Assembly (NCBI RefSeq): GCF_021729075.1
Contig: NZ_JAJSAQ010000001.1
Location: 629,997 to 693,996, forward strand
Source of the DNA: Microbulbifer guangxiensis
GTDB lineage: Bacteria; Pseudomonadota; Gammaproteobacteria; Pseudomonadales; Cellvibrionaceae
Direction of reading: 5' to 3'
DNA: 64,000 bases
Both the position numbers and the translations under genes were made by a program. Position 1 is the first letter of the stretch. Each line of letters begins with the position of its first letter. This document shows, piece by piece, positions 53,907 through 63,680 of this stretch. The notes beneath the pieces are model-generated. The model was not told the origin of the DNA and did no database searches. It saw nothing but the letters and a program-made list of their open reading frames with translations.

Positions 53907-55220
53907 CTAGATTTCCAATATCGGCTTTTCAACGATACGCACATCCCGCTGCGGGAACGGTATTTCGATCCCGTGCTCCTGCAGCGTCTCCAGGATAATC
54001 AGCAGCAGGTCTCCACCGACCCGGTTACGGCCGTCGTCCACCCCCAGCATCCAGAACTCGACGAACATATTGACGCCATTGTCGCCGAAGCTGTCGATTT
54101 CGCAGTCCGGTCGCTCCTCGATGGGAAGATCATCGCCACTCAACACCTGGGGATGCTCAGCCACCGCCGCTTTGATGATTTCAACCACTTGCCGCACATT
54201 GGTGCTGTAGGACACGGAAAAGTCCACGCGATAACGCTGTTTCCGGTTCTTCTGGGTCCAGTTGACGAAGGATTCCGATACGAACTTCTCGTTGGGTACG
54301 ACGATATCCTTGCCGTCAAAAGTTTCCAACGTCACCGCGCGCAGGCTGAGTTTGGAGACGGTGCCGCAGCGACTGTCAGCGAGTTCGATATAGTCGCCGA
54401 GGGTCACCGAGCGGTCGAGGATGATGATCAGCCCCGAGATGAAATTGGAAGCGATGTTCTGCAGCCCAAAACCGATACCAACCCCCACGGCACCACCGAA
54501 AACGGCCAGCGCGGTCAGGTTGATGCCCATCAGGTTGAGAATCAGGATGAAGACTAGGGTAAACAGGGCAATCTCGAACAGCTTTGCCGCTACTTCCCGG
54601 GTGCGATAATCGAGGGCTTCCTGGTTACGGATAATGGTCTGCCCGGTGGAGTTCGAGACCCGCCCGAGCCAGAACAACAGTGAACCGAAGATCAGTGCCC
54701 GGGCAATGCCGTAGGCAGAGATACGGATATTACCGAGCTGGATTGCCATCGAGTCCAGCACCCGCACGATATCGTCGAGGGCACCGATGACATACAGAAA
54801 CAGGATGGGCATACCCACCCAGCGGAACACCGTAGCCACCGTGGGCCGGGTGATCACCAGCTTGATGAAATCGCTGAACAGCAGCAGGATGGCCACGGCC
54901 AGGGCAGCCTGGATGACCCAGCTCTCGCCGAGAACCTGGGGAACAAACGCCAGGTCAATCCGCAGCAGCAGAATGGCCAGGAGGGGAAACAGCAGCCGAC
55001 CGCAACGGTAAGTCAGTAAATGAATAGGTGACTGCTTCGGCCTCTCCGGCGGGCGCCGGAACCAGGGCACCAGCTTGACCAGGCGATGAGCAACCACATA
55101 GGCCAACGCATAGATTGCTGAAATGATGCCCAGTTGCCAGAGCACTTCCATCCGGTCGGTCGAGGCCAGCACCTCACCGGCGGTCTGCGTTAATTCATCC
55201 AGTAACTCTTGGGTTTCCAT
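53907..55220 (-). CDS. MscS-family mechanosensitive ion channel
   Basis: About 437 residues, inner membrane. Five to six hydrophobic segments are followed by the MscS pore helix and beta domain (LAVFGGAVGVGIGFGLQNIA, then SNFISGLIIILDRSVTLGDY, RAVTLETFDGKDIVVPNEKF) and a cytoplasmic C-terminal domain (EIPFPQRDVRIV at the end). Opens under membrane tension to release solutes. It is larger than E. coli MscS (286 residues) because of extra N-terminal helices. ATG 55220 has GGAG 7 bases upstream. Confidence 0.88.
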   Translation of the reverse strand: METQELLDELTQTAGEVLASTDRMEVLWQLGIISAIYALAYVVAHRLVKLVPWFRRPPERPKQSPIHLLTYRCGRLLFPLLAILLLRIDLAFVPQVLGESWVIQAALAVAILLLFSDFIKLVITRPTVATVFRWVGMPILFLYVIGALDDIVRVLDSMAIQLGNIRISAYGIARALIFGSLLFWLGRVSNSTGQTIIRNQEALDYRTREVAAKLFEIALFTLVFILILNLMGINLTALAVFGGAVGVGIGFGLQNIASNFISGLIIILDRSVTLGDYIELADSRCGTVSKLSLRAVTLETFDGKDIVVPNEKFVSESFVNWTQKNRKQRYRVDFSVSYSTNVRQVVEIIKAAVAEHPQVLSGDDLPIEERPDCEIDSFGDNGVNMFVEFWMLGVDDGRNRVGGDLLLIILETLQEHGIEIPFPQRDVRIVEKPILEI

Positions 55221-55358
55221 GCATCCGCTCCGCAAGAGGGCACTCTGCCACACCGGGGACAGCGGCGTGCCCTGTCGCAAGCCTTGCCACTCGCCACGAC
55301 CTCCCCCGGCCGTTTACAGGGTGATCAGCGCCACATGTCAAACCGCGACCCGAGCGGA

Positions 55359-56573
55359 TCAATCGGATACTTCCGCAGTTCCGGCCGGCACCGCATCCGC
55401 AGGCAGGTCGGAGATCTCCGGCCGGCGACGACGACGGGTCTTGACCGGAATCATGCCCCGCATCGCCTCCAGCTTGCCGAAGCAGAGCAGCTTGTCGTTG
55501 GGCTCCAGAACGCGCTCTGGTTTGGGGTTGGGAATGACCTTGGCACCGCGGTAGAGCGTAAGCACATTGATGTCATGCTCGTAGAGCTGGGTGCCGCGGA
55601 TGGTCTTGCCGACAAACTTCGACCCTTCCGGAATGTAGATTTCCGAGACACCGTAGCCCTTACTCACGGTCAGGCGCTGGCGCACGTCGATCTCCGGAAA
55701 ATCTACCTGGGCGGCGATATACTCGATGACCGCCCCGGCCACATCCAGGCCGGTACAGGTCTCGATCCCCTCCAGCCCGGGCGAGGAATTCACCTCCATG
55801 ATCTGCGGTCCACTGTTGCTCTCCAGCATATCCACACCGGCCACCTGAAGGCCCATGATCTGGGTTGCCCGCACGGCGGTTTCGACATATTCCGGCGGCA
55901 GCTCGACCCGCTCGGCGATACCCCCGCGGTGCACATTGCTACGGAACTCCTGCCCCTGGGCCACTCGGCGCATGGCGGCAACCACACGGTCTCCAACCAC
56001 GAAGGCGCGGATATCCCGCCCTTTGCTCTCGGCCACGAACTTCTGGATCAGAACGTTCTGTTTCTGGCTCTGCAGCAACTCGATGATGGCCTCCGCCTGT
56101 TTGACAGTCTCCGCCAGCAGCACCCCGATTCCCTGGGTGCCCTCGATCAGCTTGATCACCACCGGGGCTCCGCCAACCCGCTCGATCGCTGGCAACACAT
56201 CGCGCTTGCTGTGAACGAAGGTGGTCCGGGGAATACCGATATGGTGACGGCTCAGCAGCTGCAGGCTGCGCAGCTTGTCACGGGAATTGTTGATCCCGTG
56301 GGCGGTGTTAGCACAGAAAACGTCCATCTCCTGGAATTGCCGCACCACCGCCGTGCCGTAATAGGTGATCGAGGCGCCGATACGCGGCAATACGGCATCG
56401 AAGTCCTCAATCTGCTTGCGCCGGTAGTACAGATCAGGAGCACCGCGTTCCAGGTCAATGGCACACTTGAAAGTATCGAGCACCTCCGCATCGTGGCCCC
56501 GGTTCCTGGCCGCTTCCGTGAGACGGGCGGTGCTGTAGCAGTCGGGACTTCTGGAGAGAATCGCAAGTTTCAT
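55359..56573 (-). CDS. rimK: RimK-type ATP-grasp ligase with C-terminal TrkA-C (RCK_C) domain
   Basis: 404 residues against about 300 for E. coli RimK, which adds glutamates to the C-terminus of ribosomal protein S6. The N-terminal two thirds are full-length RimK: MKLAILSRSPDCYSTARL, LPRIGASITYYGTAVVRQF, HGINNSRDKLRSLQLL, APVVIKLIEGTQGIGVLL, SKGRDIRAFVVGDRVVAAM and IMEVNSSPGLEGIE, the metal site. From about residue 308 a TrkA-C/RCK_C-like module follows (VSEIYIPEGSKFVGKTIRGT; INVLTLYRGAKVIPNPKPE; DKLLCFGKLEAM), which elsewhere binds small ligands on potassium channels. Then a basic stretch, KTRRRRRPE. Confidence 0.88.
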   Translation of the reverse strand: MKLAILSRSPDCYSTARLTEAARNRGHDAEVLDTFKCAIDLERGAPDLYYRRKQIEDFDAVLPRIGASITYYGTAVVRQFQEMDVFCANTAHGINNSRDKLRSLQLLSRHHIGIPRTTFVHSKRDVLPAIERVGGAPVVIKLIEGTQGIGVLLAETVKQAEAIIELLQSQKQNVLIQKFVAESKGRDIRAFVVGDRVVAAMRRVAQGQEFRSNVHRGGIAERVELPPEYVETAVRATQIMGLQVAGVDMLESNSGPQIMEVNSSPGLEGIETCTGLDVAGAVIEYIAAQVDFPEIDVRQRLTVSKGYGVSEIYIPEGSKFVGKTIRGTQLYEHDINVLTLYRGAKVIPNPKPERVLEPNDKLLCFGKLEAMRGMIPVKTRRRRRPEISDLPADAVPAGTAEVSD

Positions 56574-56960
56574 GGGGTCACCTTTTTATTGTGGGGACAG
56601 CCGCCTGGACTAGCCTGCCCAAAAGAATGCCCATGCACGCATCTGCCGCAACAGGCAGCAGTTCGTGCACCGGGGTTGAAGCAGGCCCGTCCAGCCCTCT
56701 CTTCCTACCCACAGCAGCAAGGATGGTCCGGAACTGCAGAAAAACGATTTATTCTGAGTTGTCACAGCGCGGTTACAGCAGCCAGGGGCACCGGCCCGGG
56801 GAGAAACCCGGTAAAGCTGGCGCGCTTTTTGGTCGCTCATCCTAGCCTAACGGGAAATCACAAGATTACCAGTGCACCGTCACCCTGGCCGCGTCCAGAC
56901 GAGAAATCAAGCGCCTATGTGTGGGGGGCGATTCCTGCACCCTGCCCGCCCTGACGGATT
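56574..56960. other. Intergenic region between the M16 protease and rimK
   Basis: 387 bases without a convincing gene. The short frames here overlap on both strands and none has a ribosome site or family resemblance. No clear terminator follows the protease gene. The rimK promoter is expected in the part near 56580-56700. Confidence 0.5.
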
Positions 56961-59786
56961 TCACAGCTCATGATCCAGAACCTGTACCGGTCCCAGATCC
57001 AGCGCCTCGATCTCCTGACGGATCTTGTCGAGATCGCCGACAATCACCCAGGTGAACTGTTCAGGGGCAAGAAATTCCCGTGCTGCCGCCATCACCGTCT
57101 CCTCGGTGAGCGCCGAAACCCGCTGCGGATATTCCGCGATATATTCAGGCGGCAGGCCCTTTTCCAGTTGCCAGTTGATCATAGAGAGAAGTTGCCCCTT
57201 GGTCTCGAAAGCGCCGCTCTGCTTGAGCACTTCGTCGTCCCGATAGTCAGCCAGTTCCTGCTCGGTAATCGGGCGCTCTCCCAGGAAAGTCCGGTACTCT
57301 TTCAACAGCTCCTGCAGCGCCGCTGCCGTCTTGTCTGTCTGCACCGGCGCAAACAGGATGTACGGACGGTTGCCCTCGGTGTCCACGGTCATGGCCCGGG
57401 CACCATAGGACCAGTGCTTGTCTTCCCGGAGGTTCATGTTGACCCGGGAGGTAAACTTGCCGGCAATCACCGATGCCATGGCATCAAACGCCTCCGCCCC
57501 CTCCTTTTGCCAGGGGGGTAACAGCAGCCCCGCCAGGATATAACTCTGTTCGGCACCCGGCCGGTCGAGCAGGTAGATCCGCATGCTGTCAGGCCGAGTC
57601 ACTGAAGGGAGGTCAATCGTCGGCAATTTCGCCTTCGGAACCCGCCAGCCGGAAAAAATCTGATTCAGCATCGGCTCCAGCTTTTCCCGGGTCACATCCC
57701 CCACTACCGCCAGAGTGGCATTGTCCGGGCGTACCCAGGTCTCGTGGAATGCTACAAGGTCATCCCGGCTGATAGCCTGAATGCCCTCCACTGTACCGGA
57801 GGCGGTCAGCGGCGCCCCGTATGGATGATCCTCACCGTACAGCAGCGGCGGCAATTCCCGCAGGGCCAGTCCCTGGGGCCGCGCCTTTTCCTGCGCGATG
57901 GCGTCAATCCGGTTTGACTTTACGATGGCAAGATCCTGTTCCGGGAAAGCCGGTCGCATGACCACATCCGCAAACAGCTCGAGGGAGGGTTTCAGTTGCG
58001 TAGTCAGTGCGCTGAGACCGATGGTGTTGTAATCCAACCCGCTACCGGCAGTAATCGCCGCTCCGAGTTCCTCCTGTCGGGAGCTGAACTGGAGGCTATC
58101 GTAATTCCCGGCCCCCTCGCTCAGCATGCGCGCAGCGATAGAAGCGAGACCCGGCCTGTCGGCATCAGCGGCTGCGCCGCTACGAAATTGCAGGTTCAGA
58201 AAAACGGCCGGCGTATCGTGGCGTTCAGCCAGAATCACCCGCAAACCGTTGTCGAGGGTAAATTCCTGTTGCCGCGGCAGATCCAGCTGCACGGCCTTGT
58301 CGACTGGTGGCAGCTGGCTGCGGTCAGCGCCCTCACGGGCAGCGGAAAACTTCTCCTCGGGCTTGATCACCAGGGTATAGCTGTCATCGGTCAACCAACG
58401 CTTGGCAACATCCTGGACCTCCGCGGCCGATACCCTGGCGTAGTCTTTCAGGCTGGATACCAGCGCGCCCGGGTCGCCATAGTAGAATTCGGACCGCGCC
58501 AGGATATCAGTCTTGCCACCGAAGCCTCCCACCTTCTCCAGCCCTTTCACCAGGCTGGCGAATTCGCTCTGCTTGATCCGCTTCAACTCCTCAGCAATGA
58601 CTCCCTTGCGGGAAAACTCATGCAGCTCTGCATCCAGTAACGTCTCGACTTTATCCAGGGGGACTCCGGGCTTTACATCAACCATCACGATGATCTGCCC
58701 CGACAGCTGGCGACCGTAGTAAAACGCACTCACACTGGTCGCCACCTGCTCATCCCGCACCAGGCGCCGGTAAAGCAGCGAATTCTTGCGATTGGCCAGC
58801 AGCGATGTCATCAGGTCGAGGGCGTTCTCTTCCTCGCTGCCGATGGCAGGAACATTCCACACCCGGTAAATGCGCGTCTGTGGTACCTGGTCAAACAGCA
58901 CTTCCCGTTTGTTGGTTGTCATGGGTACTTCCCAGTTCTGTACCCTGGGGGGCACTTCCGTACTGGGAATGTCACCAAAGTATTTGCGCGCTTTGGCCAT
59001 CGCCTCTTCCACCGTAATATCGCCAGCAATGACGAGAATGGCGTTGGCGGGCTGATAGTAATCGGCAAACCACTGCTTCACATCATCGAGGCTGGCGTTA
59101 TCCAGGTCCTCCATGGAGCCGATGGTGGTCCAGGAATACGGGTGGTGCGGAGGAAAGGTACTGCGGGCAATCGTTTCAAACGCCTTGCCGTAGGGGGCAT
59201 TTTCGCCCTGGCGTTTTTCATTCTTGACCACGCCCCGCTGCTCATCGAGCACCTCCTGGGTGATGGCGCCACTGAAATGGCCCATCCGGTCCGACTCCAT
59301 CCACAGGGCCATGTCCACCGCCCCTTTCGGCACGGTTTCGAAATAATTGGTGCGGTCAGTGTTGGTGGTGCCATTCATGTCAGTGGCACCGGAGCGCTGG
59401 AATGGCTCAAAATATTCGCCCGGGTAGTTCTCGGTGCCATTGAACATCAGGTGCTCGAAAAGATGCGCGAAGCCGGTTTTTCCGCGCTGCTCCTCCTTTG
59501 AGCCCACCTTGTACCAGACATTGATCGCGACCACCGGCGCCTTGGGATCCTCGTGCACGATCACCGTGAGCCCATTGTCCAGGCGCTCCTTGTGGAACGG
59601 CATCTGGATTTCTGGCGCCTCCACAAAGGCATCACCGCTGGTAGCGGCGGCTTTGCTGCTGGCCGCCGCCTCGCGGTCGACCGTCAACGCCCGGTGCGGA
59701 GCCTCCTCACCGCTGCGCTCGCCTCCGCAACCACCGAGCAACGCCAATACCAGAAGCAAACAAGACAGAGCTGGGAGTTTCGTCAT
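56961..59786 (-). CDS. M16-family zinc metalloprotease (pitrilysin/insulinase type), lipoprotein
   Basis: 941 residues, two M16 halves in one chain. A lipoprotein signal ends LALLGGC, so it is membrane-anchored in the periplasm or outer membrane. The inverted zinc motif HLFEH lies at 108-112, followed further on by the third ligand in the region VLDEQRGVVKNEKRQGEN. The second half (from about 520: LDNGLRVILAERHDTPAVF; LRSGAAADAD-like FRSGAAADADRPGLASI) lacks HxxEH, as usual. It probably degrades small peptides or misfolded proteins in a clamshell chamber. GGA 7-8 bases before the ATG. Confidence 0.9.
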   Translation of the reverse strand: MTKLPALSCLLLVLALLGGCGGERSGEEAPHRALTVDREAAASSKAAATSGDAFVEAPEIQMPFHKERLDNGLTVIVHEDPKAPVVAINVWYKVGSKEEQRGKTGFAHLFEHLMFNGTENYPGEYFEPFQRSGATDMNGTTNTDRTNYFETVPKGAVDMALWMESDRMGHFSGAITQEVLDEQRGVVKNEKRQGENAPYGKAFETIARSTFPPHHPYSWTTIGSMEDLDNASLDDVKQWFADYYQPANAILVIAGDITVEEAMAKARKYFGDIPSTEVPPRVQNWEVPMTTNKREVLFDQVPQTRIYRVWNVPAIGSEEENALDLMTSLLANRKNSLLYRRLVRDEQVATSVSAFYYGRQLSGQIIVMVDVKPGVPLDKVETLLDAELHEFSRKGVIAEELKRIKQSEFASLVKGLEKVGGFGGKTDILARSEFYYGDPGALVSSLKDYARVSAAEVQDVAKRWLTDDSYTLVIKPEEKFSAAREGADRSQLPPVDKAVQLDLPRQQEFTLDNGLRVILAERHDTPAVFLNLQFRSGAAADADRPGLASIAARMLSEGAGNYDSLQFSSRQEELGAAITAGSGLDYNTIGLSALTTQLKPSLELFADVVMRPAFPEQDLAIVKSNRIDAIAQEKARPQGLALRELPPLLYGEDHPYGAPLTASGTVEGIQAISRDDLVAFHETWVRPDNATLAVVGDVTREKLEPMLNQIFSGWRVPKAKLPTIDLPSVTRPDSMRIYLLDRPGAEQSYILAGLLLPPWQKEGAEAFDAMASVIAGKFTSRVNMNLREDKHWSYGARAMTVDTEGNRPYILFAPVQTDKTAAALQELLKEYRTFLGERPITEQELADYRDDEVLKQSGAFETKGQLLSMINWQLEKGLPPEYIAEYPQRVSALTEETVMAAAREFLAPEQFTWVIVGDLDKIRQEIEALDLGPVQVLDHEL

Positions 59787-60138
59787 TTCGTTTTCCGGCT
59801 GTGAAAAGAGTAGTAATCCATGCGCCAGAGTTGGCTGACAATTGATTTGAATGCGTAATCAGAGCGGCCTGTGTCACAGACTTCTACGTGCAGGCCATGC
59901 CAATCGATGATCAGCCGGCTAATTGTAGGAGAGAGGCGTGTCCGGAAAGGAAGTAAGAAAGGAAGAAATACGGTGGGAGGCCAGACTTGCCGGCAATGCC
60001 CCCTGAAGGGAGGCCCAAGACAAAAAAGGGCGCCAGAGCGCCCAGGCAAATACCTCACGGGAGTCGCGACGATCAACTCGTCACCGGGAGAAACCCGTAA
60101 CGGGCTGACCGCCCACTGGCGGCCAGCCGGGCAACCGA
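59787..60138. other. Intergenic region between leucine dehydrogenase and the M16 protease
   Basis: 352 bases. It holds the terminator at 60022-60043 and must hold the promoter for the protease gene. Nothing else is recognisable. Confidence 0.55.
60022..60043 (-). terminator. Terminator of the leucine dehydrogenase gene
   Basis: GGGCGC (60028-60033) pairs with GCGCCC (60038-60043), loop of 4, followed on the minus strand by six T. It lies about 95 bases after the stop. Confidence 0.75.
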
Positions 60139-61212
60139 TCAGGCTGCCGCTGTATCCGTTTTCAGCGTGTCTTCGTGACCGAAGCGCTCCTCTGCCACCC
60201 GGTCCGCCACGTGGGCGGTGGTGTCACCGGTTTCATCAGCCCGCTGGAAAACTTCCTGCATGGTGGTGCCGATGGTCTCGATATGCTCTTTGACCTGGGC
60301 CGGCTTGTAGTCACCCTGCTGCTGGTAATAGACGTCGATGATACCGCCGGCGTTAATCACGTAGTCCGGTGCGTAGAGGATGCCCTTCTCGCGCAGCACT
60401 GCCGCGTGCCGCTCTTCCGCCAGCTGGTTGTTGGCGGCACCGGCGATGGCACCCACTTTCAGGCGTGCAATGGTGTCATCGTTCAGGATGGCGCCCATGG
60501 CACAGGGGGCGAACAGGTCGACATCAAGGTCGAAGATCTCGTCGGCGCCGACTGCGGTCGCGCCCAGCTCGTTGACAGCGCGATCGATGTTGTCCTGGAA
60601 GATGTCGGTGACGAACAGCTCGGCACCCGCTTCCTTGAGCAGCCTGGCGAGGCGGAAGCCCACGTTGCCCACGCCCTGCAGGGACACCTTGAGGCCGTTC
60701 AGGTCACTTCTGCCCCAGCGGTGCTCGGCGGCCGCCTTGAGGCCGACAAAAACGCCGTAGGCAGTAGAGGGGGACGGGTCGCCGCCGTGCTCGGAACCCT
60801 CGATCACACCGGAGACGAACCTGGTGCGCTCACCGATCACGTGCATATCGGCGACGCTGGTGCCGGAATCCTCAGCGGTGATATAGCGGCCGCCCAGGGT
60901 GTTGATGAAGTCGCCCATGGCGCGCAGCAGCTCCGGGGTCTTGTTCTTGCGCGGATCGCCAATGATCACCGATTTGCCGCCACCCAGCTTCAAGCCGGCC
61001 ATGGCAGATTTATAGGTCATACCGCGGGAGAGACGCAGCACGTCATTGAGGGCCTCGCCGTCATCGGCGTACGGCCACATACGGCAACCGCCCAGTGAGG
61101 GTCCCAGATTGGTGTTGTGCACCGCAATAATCGCCTTCAGGCCGCTTTTGGCATCCTGGTAGAAAGCAACTTGTTCGTGCTTGTCATAGGCGGGATGGGA
61201 AAAAATACTCAT
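60139..61212 (-). CDS. Leucine (Glu/Leu/Phe/Val-type) dehydrogenase
   Basis: 357 residues. NAD-dependent oxidative deamination of branched-chain amino acids to 2-oxo acids. Catalytic-lysine segment [14 protein letters not shown], Rossmann motif [20 protein letters not shown], and the family-typical [16 protein letters not shown] and [25 protein letters not shown] stands before the ATG. It is a single gene with its own terminator, divergent from the RNase gene. Product 2-oxo acids could feed a 2-oxoacid oxidoreductase such as the one at 21558-25112. Confidence 0.9.
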   Translation of the reverse strand: MSIFSHPAYDKHEQVAFYQDAKSGLKAIIAVHNTNLGPSLGGCRMWPYADDGEALNDVLRLSRGMTYKSAMAGLKLGGGKSVIIGDPRKNKTPELLRAMGDFINTLGGRYITAEDSGTSVADMHVIGERTRFVSGVIEGSEHGGDPSPSTAYGVFVGLKAAAEHRWGRSDLNGLKVSLQGVGNVGFRLARLLKEAGAELFVTDIFQDNIDRAVNELGATAVGADEIFDLDVDLFAPCAMGAILNDDTIARLKVGAIAGAANNQLAEERHAAVLREKGILYAPDYVINAGGIIDVYYQQQGDYKPAQVKEHIETIGTTMQEVFQRADETGDTTAHVADRVAEERFGHEDTLKTDTAAA

Positions 61213-61522
61213 TCTGTGTTCCTCTCCGGAGACCGGTTCTACAGCTGGGGAACGACCACAGCCCGTTTCTGTTCTTATTCGAAGGTAAGATTATATCCAG
61301 TGCCGGGATATAGAGTTTGCAAATTTTGCACAATCCGACGATAGACGGGCGAAAACATCACGCCATCAATCAATTATTAGGATGAGGGGTCACACGGGAA
61401 TAAACATGCCCAAGCGGTCACATTCTGGGGCGACCCGTAGTTCGACTGTCACTGGCCCCGCCGCAATGGTCTGGTAGAATCCGCGCCCACTAACGACCCT
61501 GAGAAGCCGTAGAGACCCCGCA
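61213..61522. promoter_or_regulatory. Divergent AT-rich control region, leucine dehydrogenase / RNase II
   Basis: 310 bases between divergent starts, clearly AT-richer than the genes around 61265-61390. It includes the 13-base dyad TGCAAA-T-TTTGCA at 61318-61330, about 105 bases upstream of the dehydrogenase start, a possible operator. Confidence 0.45.
61318..61330. promoter_or_regulatory. Dyad TGCAAATTTTGCA upstream of leucine dehydrogenase
   Basis: Perfect 6-bp half sites around a central T in an AT-rich divergent promoter region. The form suits an Lrp-type or other dimeric regulator. No further proof. Confidence 0.35.
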
Positions 61523-63472
61523 ATGCTGAATGCCGACGCCCTCAAGCAACTTTCCCAACTGAAGACTGACATCCGCTCCACCAAGGAGTTTGCCGAGGGC
61601 CGGGTGCGCGGCAGCAACGGCAAGTTTGGCTTTGTCACCCTCGATGACGGCCGCGAGGCCTTCCTGCCCCCGGCGGAAATGGAGCGGGTCTTCCCCGGGG
61701 ACCGGGTGCGGGTCAGTCTGAATGAGGAAGAGAAGGGCAAGCTGTCCGCGGAACTGGACACCCTGCAGGATTCCGAACTCAAGTACCTGGTAGGCCAGTA
61801 TGTGCAGCGCGGCCAGGGCCACTTTGTCCAGCCGAGCCTGCCCGGCTTTACCCGCTGGATTTTCCTGCCCCCCAAAGCCCGCGGCAAGGCCCAGCCCGGC
61901 GACTTTATCGCCTGCAGCATCAACCGCCACCCGTTCAAGGATGGCCGCGCCCAAGCCAGAGTCGATACCGTGATCGGCAAACCGGACATGCCCGGCATCG
62001 AGCACGCCTATGTGGTCGCGCAGCACCGGCTGCCGGAAGCTTTTGGCAAAGCCGCCCGGGAACAGGCCAAAGACATTACCGGCAAGCTGGAGTCCGTCGT
62101 CAGTGAACGGCAGGACCTGTCCGGCCTTGGCTTCGTCACTATCGACGCCGAGTCTACCCGCGACATGGATGACGCCCTGGCGGTCACCGCCCGCGATGGC
62201 GGCTGGACCCTGCACATCGCCGTGGCCGACCCGTCCAGCCTGATCGAAACCGACAGCCCGCTGGACAAAGAGGCCTTCAGGCGCGCCCACAGCCAGTACC
62301 TCCCCGGTGAAACCCTGCCGATGCTGCCCCGGGAGCTATGTGAGCACCAGTTTTCGCTACTGCCCGGCGAGCTGCGCCCGGTGCTCGTACTGCACGTCGA
62401 TGTCGACAGTGACGGCAACCTCGGCGAAGCCAGCTATGAATTTGCCGCGATCCGCTCCCAGCACAAGCTGAGCTACAACCAGGTGGCAAAGTTCCTCGAA
62501 GGGGATGACAGCGCAGTGCCGGCGGAGCAGCAGGAGAGCATGCGCAACCTGGCCACCATGTCCGAAGCCCGCGCTGCCTACCGAGCCGGTCACTCGCTGA
62601 TGATGGAAGACCGCCCGGATTACGCGATCTATCTCAACGAGAATCGCAAGATTGACCGCATCGAAAAGCTGGAGCGCAACGCCGCCCAGCGCATCGTGGA
62701 GGAGGCCATGCTGGCCGCCAATATCTCCATGGGACGCAAGCTGGCAGAACTGAGTCAGGGCTGCTTCTCCGTGCACCTGGGCTTCCGCGATGAGCGCATG
62801 GGCGAGGTAAAGAGCCTGCTGAAGGAGTCCCTGCCAGAGCATGCGGAAAAAGACCTGCACCAGCTGGACAACTATCTGGCACTGGTGAAATACCTCGAAA
62901 CCCACGACGAGCCAGAGATGCAGAACCTGCTGGCCGTCCTCAAGCGCATGCTGCGCCCCGGCCAGCTAGCCAATTGTCCCGGCGCGCACCTGGGCCTCGG
63001 GCTCGATTGCTATGCCACGGTCACCTCGCCGATCCGCAAGTACAACGACCTGCACAACCACCGCGTGCTGCGCGCTGCCGCTGAAGGGGAAAAACTGCCC
63101 GCCCTGGATCACAACAAGATCGAAGCATTGCAGGAGAGCCTGCTCTGCGGCCGCCAGGCCAACCGCGCACTGGAACAGTGGCTCTACTGCCAGTTCATGC
63201 AGGACAAGGTGGGCCAGGAGTTCACCGGCAAGGTCACCCAGGTGAACGGTGCCGGTATCGGCGTGCGTCTCGATGACAATGGTATCGACGGCTTCGTGCG
63301 CATGAACACCGACAAGAAAAACCCGCCGGAATTCGACGGCAAACACCTGACCCTGACCAACAAGGGCCAGACTTACCGCCTGGAACAGCCGGTAACCGTC
63401 AAAGTCAGCAGTGTGGACGTGGACAAGCGCCGCATCGCGCTGGAAGTGGTGGAATCCGTTACGGCCCAATAA
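61523..63472 (+). CDS. rnb: RNase II/R-family 3'-5' exoribonuclease
   Basis: 649 residues. N-terminal cold-shock-like domains (VRGSNGKFGFVTLDDGREAF, LPPAEMERVFPGDRVRV), the RNB catalytic domain with FVTIDAESTRDMDDALAV (the metal-binding Asp cluster) and YATVTSPIRKYNDLHNHR, and a C-terminal S1 domain (FTGKVTQVNGAGIGVRLDDN). The size matches RNase II (about 644) rather than RNase R (about 800). Degrades single-stranded RNA in the cytoplasm. Followed by a palindromic repeat and pepD. Confidence 0.92.
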   Translation: MLNADALKQLSQLKTDIRSTKEFAEGRVRGSNGKFGFVTLDDGREAFLPPAEMERVFPGDRVRVSLNEEEKGKLSAELDTLQDSELKYLVGQYVQRGQGHFVQPSLPGFTRWIFLPPKARGKAQPGDFIACSINRHPFKDGRAQARVDTVIGKPDMPGIEHAYVVAQHRLPEAFGKAAREQAKDITGKLESVVSERQDLSGLGFVTIDAESTRDMDDALAVTARDGGWTLHIAVADPSSLIETDSPLDKEAFRRAHSQYLPGETLPMLPRELCEHQFSLLPGELRPVLVLHVDVDSDGNLGEASYEFAAIRSQHKLSYNQVAKFLEGDDSAVPAEQQESMRNLATMSEARAAYRAGHSLMMEDRPDYAIYLNENRKIDRIEKLERNAAQRIVEEAMLAANISMGRKLAELSQGCFSVHLGFRDERMGEVKSLLKESLPEHAEKDLHQLDNYLALVKYLETHDEPEMQNLLAVLKRMLRPGQLANCPGAHLGLGLDCYATVTSPIRKYNDLHNHRVLRAAAEGEKLPALDHNKIEALQESLLCGRQANRALEQWLYCQFMQDKVGQEFTGKVTQVNGAGIGVRLDDNGIDGFVRMNTDKKNPPEFDGKHLTLTNKGQTYRLEQPVTVKVSSVDVDKRRIALEVVESVTAQ

Positions 63473-63523
63473 TCTACTGACAATGGGCAGGCTCCACCCC
63501 CTGCCCGACCTTGCTTTCCATCG

Positions 63524-63548
63524 TCATTCCGGCGAAGGCCGGAATCCA
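63524..63548. repeat. REP-like palindromic repeat between rnb and pepD
   Basis: TCATTCCGGCGAAGGCCGGAATCCAG has an 8-bp stem (63526-63533 with 63538-63545). It is of the TCATTCCxGCGAAxGCxGGAATCCA type, scattered in many proteobacterial genomes between genes. Confidence 0.6.
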
Positions 63549-63680
63549 GCACCACTGGACTCCGGCACCACTGGCGAACCGGCAAAACCGATCGGCCAGT
63601 AACAATTCAATTCCAAAAGAATCATTGCCGGCACCAACAGCCAGCACCAATAGCCAGCAACAGATACAAGGGGTCCAACA

